Below are positions 8,369 through 16,482 of a stretch of DNA of 64,000 nucleotides, piece after piece. How positions within the stretch are numbered: the first letter of the stretch is position 1; every line of letters begins with the position of its first letter. The DNA lies in contig NZ_JOIU01000027.1 in assembly GCF_000720135.1 (NCBI RefSeq), positions 121,764-185,763 of the forward strand. Reading direction: 5' to 3'. The DNA is from Streptomyces sp. NRRL S-1022 (lineage in GTDB: Bacteria; Actinomycetota; Actinomycetes; Streptomycetales; Streptomycetaceae). The translations under genes and the position numbers were made by a program. The notes under the pieces are model-generated. The model saw only the letters and a program-made list of their open reading frames with translations, searched no databases and was not told the DNA's origin.

Positions 8369-8565
8369 TGAGAGCATCGCCCGACCTTCACTGGTTCAAG
8401 TCCTCTTACAGCGGTGGCAGCGGTACCGAGTGCGTGGAGTGCGCGTACACGGCTGACGACACGCTCATACGCGATTCAAAGTCGGCTGGGAACTCCGCGA
8501 TTGCCGTCCAGCCTGGTGCTTGGCACCTCTTCATTGGCGCCTTGGTGCGGGGCACGCTTAAGTAG
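8368..8565 (+). CDS. DUF397 (WhiJ-partner-like) small protein
   Basis: A 65-residue protein beginning with the family signature LHWFKSSYSGGSGTECVECAY and continuing with IRDSKSAGNSAIAVQPGAWHLFI, which is DUF397 over its full length. Family members act with the adjacent XRE protein, probably by binding it and changing DNA binding. The ATG overlaps the XRE stop by one base. The stop is followed by a 76-base convergent gap to the ParB-like gene. Confidence 0.88.
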   Translation: MRASPDLHWFKSSYSGGSGTECVECAYTADDTLIRDSKSAGNSAIAVQPGAWHLFIGALVRGTLK

Positions 8566-8641
8566 CGCAGGCGGAAGAGGGGCCCCGGCGCGTCCGGTCA
8601 GGCCCCTCCGTTCTCGCCGAGCACTGCTGGCGGCTGGGGGC

Positions 8642-9448
8642 TCAGCCCTCGATTCGGTTGGCCGGCCGACGCCCCTTGTTCCAAGCGTCCAGGACAAGGC
8701 GGTAGCACACGCTGATCCTTGACCCGGTACCGCTGTTGTTGAAGCCCCCATTGGACGAGGCGCTCAACACCTGAGAACGCCACTTCGCCGCCGTGGCCGT
8801 GCGCTCAAGCCTCTTCGCAAGCTCGGGGTCATTGACAAGGTCGCCGTGGCGACCGAGGAACATCCCGATACCGCCCAGAAGCATGCCGTCCCACGATTCG
8901 GCGCTGCGCCCCCATGCCTCTTCCGCGATCGTGAGCGTGCGATCGAGCACCTCAGCCCCGTAACGATCCGTGATCTGCAGGACACCCGACACAGCTCCGA
9001 CACTGTTGGTCGAGGAAGAACCAAGGCTGAGCCTGTGGGCTTTCAGAACGCGGTCAGTGTCGACAAACAGCGGCACACCACCGGTGAGGCCGACATGGTA
9101 CTCGTCGATCGGACGCGGCTTGTGAGACTCACGGTTCTTGATCAGGAAGAGTATGGCTTCCTGCTCCTGAGTGAGTCCGTAGTGGATATCGGCTCTGATG
9201 GTCTCCAACCCGGCCAGCTCAGAGGCACGCTTGCGGTGCTGACCATCAACGATGTACCTCGCCCCGTCCTCGCGCTCCGACACGATGATGGTTCCGATCG
9301 CCTCGCGGACGAGATTGTTCGCGATCGACTGAGCGCGACGCTCATTCAGGGTGCGCTGAGCCTGCGGATCGATGAGGAGCTCGGCGATCTTGACCTCTAC
9401 ACCGTGATCAACGGCGTGCTTGGGCAGGTCGTAGCTGTACTTGGGCAT
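8642..9448 (-). CDS. ParB/sulfiredoxin-superfamily protein (DUF6551-like)
   Basis: A 268-residue protein. Residues 15-110 resemble the ParB N-terminal fold: VKIAELLIDPQAQRTLNERRAQSIANN, then the nucleotide-binding-type motif ARYIVDGQHRKRASELAG, and TQEQEAILFLIKNRESHKP. The remaining 150 residues (including SSSTNSVGAVSGVLQITDRYG and RTATAAKWRSQVLSAS) match nothing I recognise but resemble ParB-domain proteins found on actinobacterial chromosomes and phages. No ParA is nearby, so a partition role is unlikely; such domains can be CTPases or nucleases. ATG 9448 follows AGGAGA. Base composition is less GC-rich than the rest of the window, suggesting transfer. Confidence 0.7.
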   Translation of the reverse strand: MPKYSYDLPKHAVDHGVEVKIAELLIDPQAQRTLNERRAQSIANNLVREAIGTIIVSEREDGARYIVDGQHRKRASELAGLETIRADIHYGLTQEQEAILFLIKNRESHKPRPIDEYHVGLTGGVPLFVDTDRVLKAHRLSLGSSSTNSVGAVSGVLQITDRYGAEVLDRTLTIAEEAWGRSAESWDGMLLGGIGMFLGRHGDLVNDPELAKRLERTATAAKWRSQVLSASSNGGFNNSGTGSRISVCYRLVLDAWNKGRRPANRIEG

Positions 9449-9877
9449 GGAGGTCTCCTGACGCCGCGTCAAGGGATGTAGGCTGATGCCGGATTGGGGG
9501 ATGGGCGTCGAAAGGCAATTCAATCATCTGATCGCATGGCCTGCCAGCGAGTTGCACTGTCTTTGGATCCATGCAGGAACGACCTGCTTCACGCGGTTGA
9601 TAGCTAGGTCAACTGTTCCACCCCGCAGAGTGGTCACTACCTCTGCCCTCGGCCCCGACTCCGCTACTTTGCACTGATCAGGCATCGTGCCGGATAGTGC
9701 CGAGCCGCACCATCTCAGCGCGCCAACGGGATGGGGGACGTCCTAGGCAAGGTGCCGTGGGGCAGCCCAAGGAAAGTGGCCGGCTCAGGCCCGTTGAGCG
9801 CTGGCGTCGGCTGCGTTCGTATCGTCGGAGAGGGTGTGGCCGGGCGCCGCAGCAGGGTGTGCGGCGCCCATCACCTA
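9449..9877. other. Gene-free interval, lower GC
   Basis: This 429-base stretch between the ParB-like and DUF2267 genes shows no frame with a ribosome binding site and sensible codon use. It contains the promoter region of the ParB-like gene and has patches near 50-60 % GC. I see no repeat or attachment site in it. Confidence 0.5.
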
Positions 9878-10366
9878 CTAGGCCGTCGGGGCCAGTTCCG
9901 CCCGGCCGAACAGCAGCGCGTAGCCCGGGGGGAGTTGGGTGAGGACTCGGGTGGTCAGGGGTTCGCCGATGTGGGCGGACAGGGTGCTCAGGACCGAGCT
10001 GACGTCCCAGCGGGCCGTCGCGGGGGTGGAGCCCTCTATGCGGGTGGCCACCGACTCGACGAACTCGCGGGCCGTCAGGGGCTGGGTGGCGGGAATCTGG
10101 GAGGCGATGACGCGGCCCGCCTCCCGGGGGAGGGCCTGGGCCAGGGACACGCGTTCGTCGCCGGTGACGTGTCCGCCCAGGGCCGAGAGGACGATTCGGG
10201 TGACGCGCTCCGCCTCCGCTCTCGTCGGGTACTGGCCCGCCTCGCGTACCGCCTCGGTCAGCTCCAGCCAGTCGGCGTTGTCCGCCGTGCCCTTGGCACG
10301 CGGGCGGGACGCGGTCGGGGCCGGGGCAGGGATGGCGATTCTCGGCTGCGGGGTGGTCACGGTCAT
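9878..10366 (-). CDS. DUF2267 domain protein
   Basis: A 162-residue soluble protein. After a 30-residue Ala/Pro tail, residues 33-155 fit DUF2267: WLELTEAVREAGQYPTRAEAERVTRIVLSALGGHVTGDERVSLAQALPREAGRVI, then FVESVATRIEGSTPATARWDVSSVLSTLSAHIGEPL. The biochemical function is unknown; such genes often sit near heat-shock or stress genes in Streptomyces, as here beside hsp20 on the same strand. ATG 10366 follows GGAG. The 275-base gap to hsp20 contains that gene's terminator, so it is probably a separate transcript. Confidence 0.8.
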   Translation of the reverse strand: MTVTTPQPRIAIPAPAPTASRPRAKGTADNADWLELTEAVREAGQYPTRAEAERVTRIVLSALGGHVTGDERVSLAQALPREAGRVIASQIPATQPLTAREFVESVATRIEGSTPATARWDVSSVLSTLSAHIGEPLTTRVLTQLPPGYALLFGRAELAPTA

Positions 10367-10590
10367 CGTGGTGGCTCCTCCTCCGGGACACTTCGGGGCA
10401 CCGCAAGCCCGGTACCCCGTAATGCAGCGGGCATGGGCGGCAGTTCAGCCAACATGTGGCTGGTGGGGGTCGTGCGGCGTGTGGGCGTTCCGCCGCCTTT
10501 CGCGAGTGTTTGGGGGACGTGTGGGTCGCGCGGCACCTGTGACGGGGCCGCCGCCTGTCGGGCCCCGCTCGGGCCGCGGGACGCGTGCGT

Positions 10591-10629
10591 GGGCCGCGCC
10601 GGTCGGACCAGGAATGGCCGGCGCGGCCC
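10591..10629 (-). terminator. Terminator hairpin downstream of hsp20
   Basis: Arms 10591-10602 and 10618-10629 form a perfect 12-bp GC stem with a 15-base loop, 12 bases past the hsp20 stop. No U-tract follows, as is usual in Streptomyces. Confidence 0.65.
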
Positions 10630-10641
10630 GTCGTTGGGTGG

Positions 10642-11067
10642 TCAGCCGCTGATCTGCTTGCGGCCCGTGTCGCCACCCGTGATCTGGATGCGGCGGGGCT
10701 TGGCCTGTTCGGCCACCGGGATGCGCAGCGTCAGGACGCCGGCGTCGTACGAGGCGTCGATCCGTTCGGTGTCGAGGGTCTCGCCCAGGAACAGCTGGCG
10801 GGTGAAGGTGCCCGTGGGCCGTTCGGCGACCAGCATCTCCGCGTCCTGGGGTGCGGGGGTGCGGCGTTCGACGCGGACGTTGAGGACGTTGCGCTCGACG
10901 TCGAGTTCGATCGTCTCGGGGTCGATGCCGGGCAGATCGAAGTGGACGAGGAACTCGTCACCGGACCGGTAGGCGTCCATCGGCATCGCGGACGGGCGGG
11001 CGTTCGCGCCCAGCACCTGCTGCGCGAGTCGGTCGAATTCGCGGAAGGGGTCGGTACGCATGAGCAT
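10642..11067 (-). CDS. hsp20: Hsp20/alpha-crystallin small heat-shock protein
   Basis: A 141-residue cytoplasmic holdase that binds unfolding proteins. It opens [20 protein letters not shown], as do Streptomyces Hsp18-type proteins. The alpha-crystallin domain spans about residues 35-130 ([31 protein letters not shown] ... GVLTLRIPV) and is followed by an IQI anchoring motif of the I-x-I type. ATG 11067 is chosen by likeness to the family; GTG 11070, six bases after GGAG, is the alternative. A strong promoter and a HAIR-like operator lie just upstream, and a stem-loop terminator follows. Confidence 0.92.
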   Translation of the reverse strand: MLMRTDPFREFDRLAQQVLGANARPSAMPMDAYRSGDEFLVHFDLPGIDPETIELDVERNVLNVRVERRTPAPQDAEMLVAERPTGTFTRQLFLGETLDTERIDASYDAGVLTLRIPVAEQAKPRRIQITGGDTGRKQISG

Positions 11068-11117
11068 CACGGGTCACTCCTCTCTTCAGGGACTGTGTGC
11101 GATGCCCTACGACTTCT

Positions 11118-11146
11118 TATATAACTCTCCGCTGGAAACTTGACAA
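11118..11146 (-). promoter_or_regulatory. Consensus-like promoter of hsp20
   Basis: On the minus strand TTGTCA (11141-11146) and TATATA (11118-11123) are separated by exactly 17 bases, close to the sigma-70/HrdB consensus. It ends about 50 bases before the start codon. Confidence 0.75.
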
Positions 11147-11159
11147 GCTTCGACTCAGG
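11139..11159. promoter_or_regulatory. HAIR-like (HspR) operator over the hsp20 -35 region
   Basis: The sequence CTTGACA-N7-ACTCAGG matches the HspR box CTTGAGT-N7-ACTCAAG at 11 of 14 positions with the correct 7-base spacer, and it overlaps the -35 hexamer of hsp20. This predicts heat induction by loss of HspR binding. The well-known regulator of Streptomyces hsp18 is RheA, so the assignment is inference. Confidence 0.5.
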
Positions 11160-11224
11160 TTCGGGGGTACGGTCCGGCCGCGCGTTAGCCTCGGGACAGA
11201 CATTCGGGATATGAGGAGGCACTC

Positions 11225-11530
11225 ATGGCCAGGGTTCCCAGCGCGGTCGTAGCCGCCACCGGGCTCGTCGGCGGCTACGGCGTCGCCCGCTGGACCAAGA
11301 AGCGGCAGCTCGGCGGGGCCGTCCTCGCCGTCGCCGGTGCCGCGGCGGCCCAGCAGTGGCGCGCCCGAGCCGGCGGCAAGGCGGCCGGCGCACTGACCGC
11401 CGCCTATGTCGCCGCGTTCGCCGGGTCCCACCCGCTCGCCAAGAAGGTCGGCGCCTGGCCGTCCGTCCTCGGTGTCGCCGGTGCCGTCGCCGTCGCCTCC
11501 TGGGCCGTCGCCGACCGCAAGGCCGCCTGA
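11225..11530 (+). CDS. Small membrane protein of unknown function
   Basis: A 101-residue Ala/Gly/Val-rich protein with three weak hydrophobic stretches (about residues 7-18, 30-42 and 80-95) separated by basic loops (RWTKKRQL, WRARAGGK). I do not recognise a family. The GAGGAGG ribosome binding site six bases before ATG 11225 and strict G/C third positions make it a real gene. It is divergent from hsp20 and may share its control region. Confidence 0.65.
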   Translation: MARVPSAVVAATGLVGGYGVARWTKKRQLGGAVLAVAGAAAAQQWRARAGGKAAGALTAAYVAAFAGSHPLAKKVGAWPSVLGVAGAVAVASWAVADRKAA

Positions 11531-11605
11531 GCCCCGGTCCTGCTCACGACACCGGCGCCCTGAGCCTGCGTCCTCACCACGCACCGGCGTCTGAGCCTCC
11601 CCGCC

Positions 11606-12556
11606 TCACGCCGCCCCCGCCCGGAACGCCCTCCGGTACGCCTGCGGGCTCGTCCCCACCACCTTCCGGAAGCGCTCCCGGAAGGCCGTCGGGGAGCCGA
11701 AGCCCGTCTGTACGGCGATGCGTTCGACCGGGTGCGCCGTGGTCTCCAGCAGATGCTGGGCCCGCCGTACCCGCGCCCGGTGCAGCCACTGCAGCGGGGT
11801 CGTACCGGTCTGCTCCCGGAAGCGGCGGTTGAGGGTACGGGTGCTCATGCCGGCCTGCGCCGCGATCTCCGCCAGCGTCAGGTCCCGGCCGCAGTGGTCC
11901 TCCAGCCAGGCCAGCAGGGGCTCCAGGGTGGTGCCGGCCGGGGCCGGAGGCAGGTCGTGGACGATGAACTGGGCCTGCCCGCCCTCCCGTTCCAGCGGCA
12001 TCACGGACATCCGGGCCGCGTGCGCGGCGACCGCGGAGCCGAAGTCCTTGCGGATCATGTGCAGGCACATGTCCAGGGCGGCCGCGGCGCCCGCCGACGT
12101 CAGGAACCGGCCGTTGTCGACGTACAGCACGTTCGGGTCGACCGTCACCTCCGGGTGCCGCCGGGCCAGGTCGGGGGCCGCGATCCAGTGGGTCGTCGCG
12201 CGCAGCCCGTCCAGCAGGCCCGTGGCCGCGAACAGGAACGCGCCCACGCAGATCGACGCGATCCGGGTGCCGTTCGCCGCCGCCGCGCGCAGCGCCTCGG
12301 CGACCCCGGGGGGCAGCGTCTCGGGTGGTTCCGCGACCCCGGGCAGGATGATCGTGTCGGCCTCCGCGAGCGCCTCCAGGCCGTACGGTGCCCGGACCGT
12401 GAAGGCGCCCGCGCTCACCTCCTCCCGCACCGAGCACACCCGCACCCGGTACGGCTGCCGGCCGTCGGGCAGCCGGGCCCAGCCGAAGGTGTCGACGGGG
12501 GCGGAGAGGTCGAACGGGATGACGCCGTCCAGCGCCAGTACGGCCACGGTGTGCAT
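11606..12556 (-). CDS. GlxA-type AraC-family regulator (DJ-1/PfpI-like sensor domain)
   Basis: A 316-residue transcription factor. Residues 1-170 form a class I glutamine-amidotransferase/DJ-1-like domain (TIILPGVAEPP, then the nucleophile-elbow-like ASICVGAFLFAATGLLDG). Residues 215-310 are a double AraC helix-turn-helix (LTLAEIAAQAGMSTRTLNRRFREQTGTTPLQWLHRARVRRAQ ... AVQTGFGSPTAFRERFRKVVGTSPQAYRR). Family members include AdpA-like developmental regulators and catabolic sensors; the ligand is unknown. It is divergent from the small membrane protein at 12710, its most likely target. A TACTCT hexamer six bases before ATG suggests leaderless transcription. Confidence 0.88.
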   Translation of the reverse strand: MHTVAVLALDGVIPFDLSAPVDTFGWARLPDGRQPYRVRVCSVREEVSAGAFTVRAPYGLEALAEADTIILPGVAEPPETLPPGVAEALRAAAANGTRIASICVGAFLFAATGLLDGLRATTHWIAAPDLARRHPEVTVDPNVLYVDNGRFLTSAGAAAALDMCLHMIRKDFGSAVAAHAARMSVMPLEREGGQAQFIVHDLPPAPAGTTLEPLLAWLEDHCGRDLTLAEIAAQAGMSTRTLNRRFREQTGTTPLQWLHRARVRRAQHLLETTAHPVERIAVQTGFGSPTAFRERFRKVVGTSPQAYRRAFRAGAA

Positions 12557-12562
12557 GGCGAG

Positions 12563-12568
12563 AGAGTA
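12563..12568 (-). promoter_or_regulatory. -10-like TACTCT of the GlxA-type regulator
   Basis: It ends six bases before ATG 12556 with no ribosome binding site, consistent with a leaderless transcript. Confidence 0.45.
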
Positions 12569-12697
12569 GGGGTGCGAGGAGTTCTCGCCAACAGGGGGGT
12601 GGGAGCGGGAACGCCGTCGTCAGCAGCGTACGGGCGCCTGGCGAGAATCCGTCGGAGCCTGGCAGTCCTGCCACTCCTCCGGGACCCCCGCCGCCCC

Positions 12698-12703
12698 TAG
12701 CGT
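12698..12703 (+). promoter_or_regulatory. -10-like TAGCGT, leaderless start
   Basis: Six bases separate it from GTG 12710; this placement decides the GTG start. Confidence 0.5.
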
Positions 12704-12709
12704 CCCTCT

Positions 12710-13213
12710 GTGACCAAGTTCCTCCTCGCCGTCCACGTCATCGCCGCGATCCTCGCCGTCGGGCCCGTGGCCGTCGCCGCCAGCATGTTCCCGCCCGCCG
12801 CACGCCGGGCCCTGGCCGACGGGGCCGACGGTATCGGTGCTGATGCCGGTGCCGGCACCGGTGCCGACGGGACACTCCGCCTGCTGCACCGGATCTGCCG
12901 CGTCTACGCCGTCGTAGGCGTCGTCGTCCCCGTGTTCGGGTTCGCCACCGCGAGCGAGATGGGCGTGCTCGGCAGTGCCTGGCTGATCGTGTCGATCGCC
13001 CTGACCGCACTCGCCGCGCTCGTCCTCGTCGCCCTCGTGCTGCCGGGCCAGACCGCCCTCCTCGAACGCCCCGAACGCCCCGAACGTTTCGAACGCGGAG
13101 GGGGGTCCGCGCAGACGGCGCGGCTCGCCATGGCCACCGGACTGTTCAACCTGCTGTGGGCCACCGTGACGGTCCTGATGATCGTCCGGCCGGGCTCCAC
13201 CACCGGCGCCTGA
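12710..13213 (+). CDS. Four-helix membrane protein, DUF2269-like
   Basis: A 167-residue protein with about four transmembrane helices: residues 3-25 (FLLAVHVIAAILAVGPVAVAA), 60-80, 88-112 and 145-162. The first helix with its HVI core resembles DUF2269-type integral membrane proteins, whose role is unknown. A Gly/Ala/Asp insert (GADGIGADAGAGTGADG) and a repeated ERPERPERFER stretch look like small in-frame expansions. It is divergent from the GlxA-type regulator, which probably controls it. Confidence 0.6.
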   Translation: MTKFLLAVHVIAAILAVGPVAVAASMFPPAARRALADGADGIGADAGAGTGADGTLRLLHRICRVYAVVGVVVPVFGFATASEMGVLGSAWLIVSIALTALAALVLVALVLPGQTALLERPERPERFERGGGSAQTARLAMATGLFNLLWATVTVLMIVRPGSTTGA

Positions 13214-13243
13214 CGGCGGACCCCGGCCGGCACCACCGGCACC

Positions 13244-13380
13244 GCCCCCGTCACGGCCCGGCTCGCCCCCGTCACGGCCGGCTCGCCGCCATCACGACCC
13301 CCTCGCCGCCACCAGGGCCCGCTCACCGCCACACGGCCTGCCCCCATCAGGGCCTGCCCCCGTCACGGCGTGCTCGCCGC
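13244..13380. repeat. Degenerate tandem repeats of about 20 bp
   Basis: Roughly seven imperfect copies of a GCCCCCGTCACGGCCGGCTC-like unit fill the interval between two convergent genes and run into the last codons of the MFS gene. Later copies lose several bases. Similar tracts lie at 29106-29342. Confidence 0.6.
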
Positions 13381-14913
13381 CGGCGGTGCCGCGGAGCCAC
13401 CGCCCCGGGGGCCGGGGCGGCCGTTCCGCGCCGCCGCCTTCGCCCGGCCCGCCACCGCCGTCAGCGGACGGGCGATGTCCTCCAGGGAGCGGCGTTCGGC
13501 CCGTACCGCCAGGAACGCGGCGACCAGACCGGCCGCGCACATCAGCGCCGCGCCGATGGAGAAGGCCAGCACCGTGTCGCCGACCCGGCCGGTACCGGTG
13601 AGGTCCGCGAAGAGCAGGGGGCCGCTGATACCGCCGGCCGCGGTGCCCAGGGCGTAGAAGAAGGCGATCGACATCGCCCGCGTCTCCATCGGGAAGATCT
13701 CCGACACCGTCAGATAGGCGCTGGAGGCGCCCGCCGAGGCGAAGAACAGCACCGCGCACCAGCAGGCCGTCAGCGTGCCCGCGCTCAGCGAACCCCGGTC
13801 GAACAGCCACGCCGTGCCGAACAGCAGCAGGCCGGAGAGCAGGTACGTCGAGGAGATCATCACGCGGCGGCCGACCGTGTCGAACAGCTTGCCCAGCAGC
13901 AGCGGACCGCAGAAGTTGCCGACCGCGATCACCGCGAAGTAGTAGCCGGTGTGGTCGGCGGGCACGTCGAAGAACTTGGTCAGGATGGCGCCGAAACCGA
14001 ACGTGATCGCGTTGTACAGGAACGCCTGGCCGATGAAGAGGGAGAAGCCGAGCACCGCCCGCTTGCGGTACTGGCCGAAGACCGTGCGCGCGATCTCCAG
14101 GAAGGTGACGTTCTTGCGCTGGCGGATCTCCAGCTCGCCCTCGGGCTCCGGGAGCCGCTCGCCCCGCTCCTCCTCGATCCGGCGCTCGATACCGGTGACG
14201 ATCTCCTCCGCCTCCCGGTCCCTGCCGTGGATCAGCAGCCACCGCGGACTCTCCGGGACGTGCCGGCGTACCAGCAGGATGACCAGGGCGAGGACGGTGC
14301 CGAGCGCGAAGGTCAGGCGCCAGCCGACGTTCGCGGCCAGCAGGTCGGTGTCGAGCGCGACGATCGACAGCAGCGATCCGCCGACCGCGCCCAGCCAGAA
14401 ACTGCCGTTGATGATCAGGTCGACCCGGCCCCGGTAGTCCGCCGGGATCAGCTCGTCGATCGCGGAGTTGATCGCCGCGTACTCACCGCCGATACCGAAA
14501 CCCGTCAGGAAGCGGAACAGGAAGAACCACCAGGCCTCCCAGGACACCGCCGTCAGCGCCGTCGCCGCGAGATACACCGCCAGGGTGATCATGAAGAGGT
14601 TCTTCCGGCCGAAACGGTCGGTCAGCCGCCCCCAGAACAGGGCACCCAGGCAGGCACCCGCCACGTACAGGGCCGCGGCGACGCCGGTGACCTGCCCGGA
14701 AGAGATGGACAGACCGCTGCCGGGCTCCGACAGCCGGCTGGCGATGTTGCCGACGACCGTGACCTCCAGGCCGTCGAGGATCCACACGGTGCCCAGACCG
14801 ATCACGATCGTCCAGTGCCAGCGGGACCACGGCAGACGGTCGAGTCGGGCGGGGATGTTCGTGGTGATGGTCCGGCCGGTCTCCGGCGACGGCGCTTCGG
14901 CTGCTGCGCTCAT
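13363..14913 (-). CDS. MFS transporter, metabolite:H+ symporter type
   Basis: A 516-residue, twelve-helix transporter. The loop 2-3 signature GRLTDRFGRKNLF and its second-half copy GKLFDTVGRRVM are present, as are RFLTGFGIGGEYAAINSAIDELIP and VPESPRWLLIHGRD, which place it with sugar or organic-acid porters. A long cytoplasmic loop (residues about 230-270, acidic/basic) lies between helices 6 and 7, and the C-terminal tail is Gly/Pro/Ala-rich and probably disordered. Substrate unknown. Start ATG 14913 follows GGAGGGAG. It stands alone, between the DUF2269-like gene (convergent) and DUF445 (same strand). Confidence 0.88.
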   Translation of the reverse strand: MSAAAEAPSPETGRTITTNIPARLDRLPWSRWHWTIVIGLGTVWILDGLEVTVVGNIASRLSEPGSGLSISSGQVTGVAAALYVAGACLGALFWGRLTDRFGRKNLFMITLAVYLAATALTAVSWEAWWFFLFRFLTGFGIGGEYAAINSAIDELIPADYRGRVDLIINGSFWLGAVGGSLLSIVALDTDLLAANVGWRLTFALGTVLALVILLVRRHVPESPRWLLIHGRDREAEEIVTGIERRIEEERGERLPEPEGELEIRQRKNVTFLEIARTVFGQYRKRAVLGFSLFIGQAFLYNAITFGFGAILTKFFDVPADHTGYYFAVIAVGNFCGPLLLGKLFDTVGRRVMISSTYLLSGLLLFGTAWLFDRGSLSAGTLTACWCAVLFFASAGASSAYLTVSEIFPMETRAMSIAFFYALGTAAGGISGPLLFADLTGTGRVGDTVLAFSIGAALMCAAGLVAAFLAVRAERRSLEDIARPLTAVAGRAKAAARNGRPGPRGGGSAAPPAASTP

Positions 14914-14973
14914 GGGGCTCCCTCCACGTCGAGGCGGGATACCGGGTGCCCGCAGCGCACCGGAACACTCCGG

Positions 14974-16287
14974 TCAGGCCCCCAGCCCCCGCGACACCGC
15001 GTAGATCACCAGCCCCGCCAGGGAACCCACCACCGTGCCGTTGATCCGGATGAACTGCAGGTCACGGCCGATGTGCGCCTCGATCTTCCGGGTGGTGTGC
15101 TCGGCGTCCCAGCCGGCCACCGTGTCCGTGATCAACGAGGTGATCTCCGCGCGGTACGTCGTCACGACGTGCACCGCCGCGCCCTCCACCCACGAGTCGA
15201 CCTTGTTCTGCACCTTCGGCTCCGTCGCCATCCGCGAGCCCAGGGACAGCAGCGCGGCCCGCACCCGCGTCCGCAGCTCGCTGCGCTCGTCCTCCGCCGC
15301 CGCCACGATCATCGACCGTACGGCCGTCCACACGGACGCGATCAGGTCCTGCACCTCGCCACGGCCCAGCACCTCACCCTTGAGCCGCTCCACCCGCGCC
15401 CGGGTGTCCGTGTCGGACTGCAGATCGGAGGCGAAGTCGGTGAGGAAACGGTCCAGCGCACCACGCGCCGGGTGTGAGGGCATGTCCCGCATCTCCGTGA
15501 CGAACCGCAGCAGCTCCTTGTAGACCCGCTCACCGACCTTCCGGTCCACGAACCGCGGCGTCCAGCCGGGCGCGCCGCCCTCCACCGCCACCATCACGTC
15601 GTCCCGGTGCAGCACCAGCCAGTCGTGCGCCCGCGCCACCACCAGGTCCACCACCCGCCGGTGCCCGCCGTCGGCGACGATCCTCTCCAGCGTCTTGCCG
15701 ATCCCCGGCGCGATCTCCTGCGCGTCGGCCCGCCGGGTGATCGCCTCGCCCACGACCGCCTGCACGTCCGAGTCGCGCAGCACGGTCAACGCGCCGCGCA
15801 GGGCGGTGGCCAGTTCCGCCGTCACCCGGTCCGCGTGCTCCGGCTCCGCCAGCCAGGCCCCGAGCCGGCTGCCGATGCCGACCGCGCGCAGCCGCTGCCG
15901 TACGACGTCCTCGGACAGGAAGTTCTCCCCGACGAACTCACCGAGCGAGACGCCCAGCTGGTCCTTCTTCGTGGGGATGATCGCGGTGTGCGGGATGGGC
16001 AGCCCCAGCGGATGCCGGAAGAGCGCCGTGACCGCGAACCAGTCGGCGAGCCCGCCCACCATGCCGGCCTCGGCCGCCGCCGCCACGTAGTCCGTCCACC
16101 TCCCCGCGCCCGCGCTCCCGGCGGTCTTCGCCAGGACGTAGACCACCGCGACGAACAGCAGCATGCCCGTCGCCGTCAGCTTCATCCGGCGCACCCCGCG
16201 CCGGCGCTCCTCGTCGGCCGGGGTGAACGCCGTCATCGTCTTGTACGACGCGACCCGCCCCGGTGTTCCCGTCTCGGTAGGTTCCAT
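14974..16287 (-). CDS. DUF445 membrane protein (YjiN-like)
   Basis: A 437-residue protein. A transmembrane helix near residue 40 (GMLLFVAVVYVLAKTAG) is followed by the family signature AGMVGGLADWFAVTALFRHPLGLPIPHTAIIPTKKDQLGVSLGEFV and a long helical middle (EPEHADRVTAELATALRGALTVL and similar). A final helix lies at the C-terminus (TVVGSLAGLVIYAV). DUF445 proteins are integral or peripheral membrane proteins of unknown function. ATG 16287 is chosen because GTGGAG lies just upstream; the frame is open to 16317. Confidence 0.82.
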   Translation of the reverse strand: MEPTETGTPGRVASYKTMTAFTPADEERRRGVRRMKLTATGMLLFVAVVYVLAKTAGSAGAGRWTDYVAAAAEAGMVGGLADWFAVTALFRHPLGLPIPHTAIIPTKKDQLGVSLGEFVGENFLSEDVVRQRLRAVGIGSRLGAWLAEPEHADRVTAELATALRGALTVLRDSDVQAVVGEAITRRADAQEIAPGIGKTLERIVADGGHRRVVDLVVARAHDWLVLHRDDVMVAVEGGAPGWTPRFVDRKVGERVYKELLRFVTEMRDMPSHPARGALDRFLTDFASDLQSDTDTRARVERLKGEVLGRGEVQDLIASVWTAVRSMIVAAAEDERSELRTRVRAALLSLGSRMATEPKVQNKVDSWVEGAAVHVVTTYRAEITSLITDTVAGWDAEHTTRKIEAHIGRDLQFIRINGTVVGSLAGLVIYAVSRGLGA

Positions 16288-16482
16288 CAGCTCCACCCGT
16301 TCGGTGATCCCGCACACAATTGTCCCTTCCTGACCGACTCCCGGAACGAAACAGGAGTTCCCGGCGTCTGTCCGGAGGGGAGCAATGGCAGGGGCCTGTC
16401 AGACCTCTCCGGCCCATGACGCATCATGGGCGAGCAGGACCGGAGCCTCGGGCTCCCCTCTGTCGAGGAGAACAACACAAGA

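Noticed and set aside
8642..9448. Partition locus based on the ParB-like protein
   Set aside because: No ParA or parS-like repeats are near, and the C-terminal part is not that of ParB.
9486..9677. 63-codon frame in the accessory patch
   Set aside because: No ribosome binding site, third positions unlike Streptomyces genes, and it lies in the promoter region of the ParB-like gene.
13156..15477. Long plus-strand frame over the MFS and DUF445 genes
   Set aside because: High-GC antisense frame with no hydrophobic or domain pattern; the minus-strand genes are clear.
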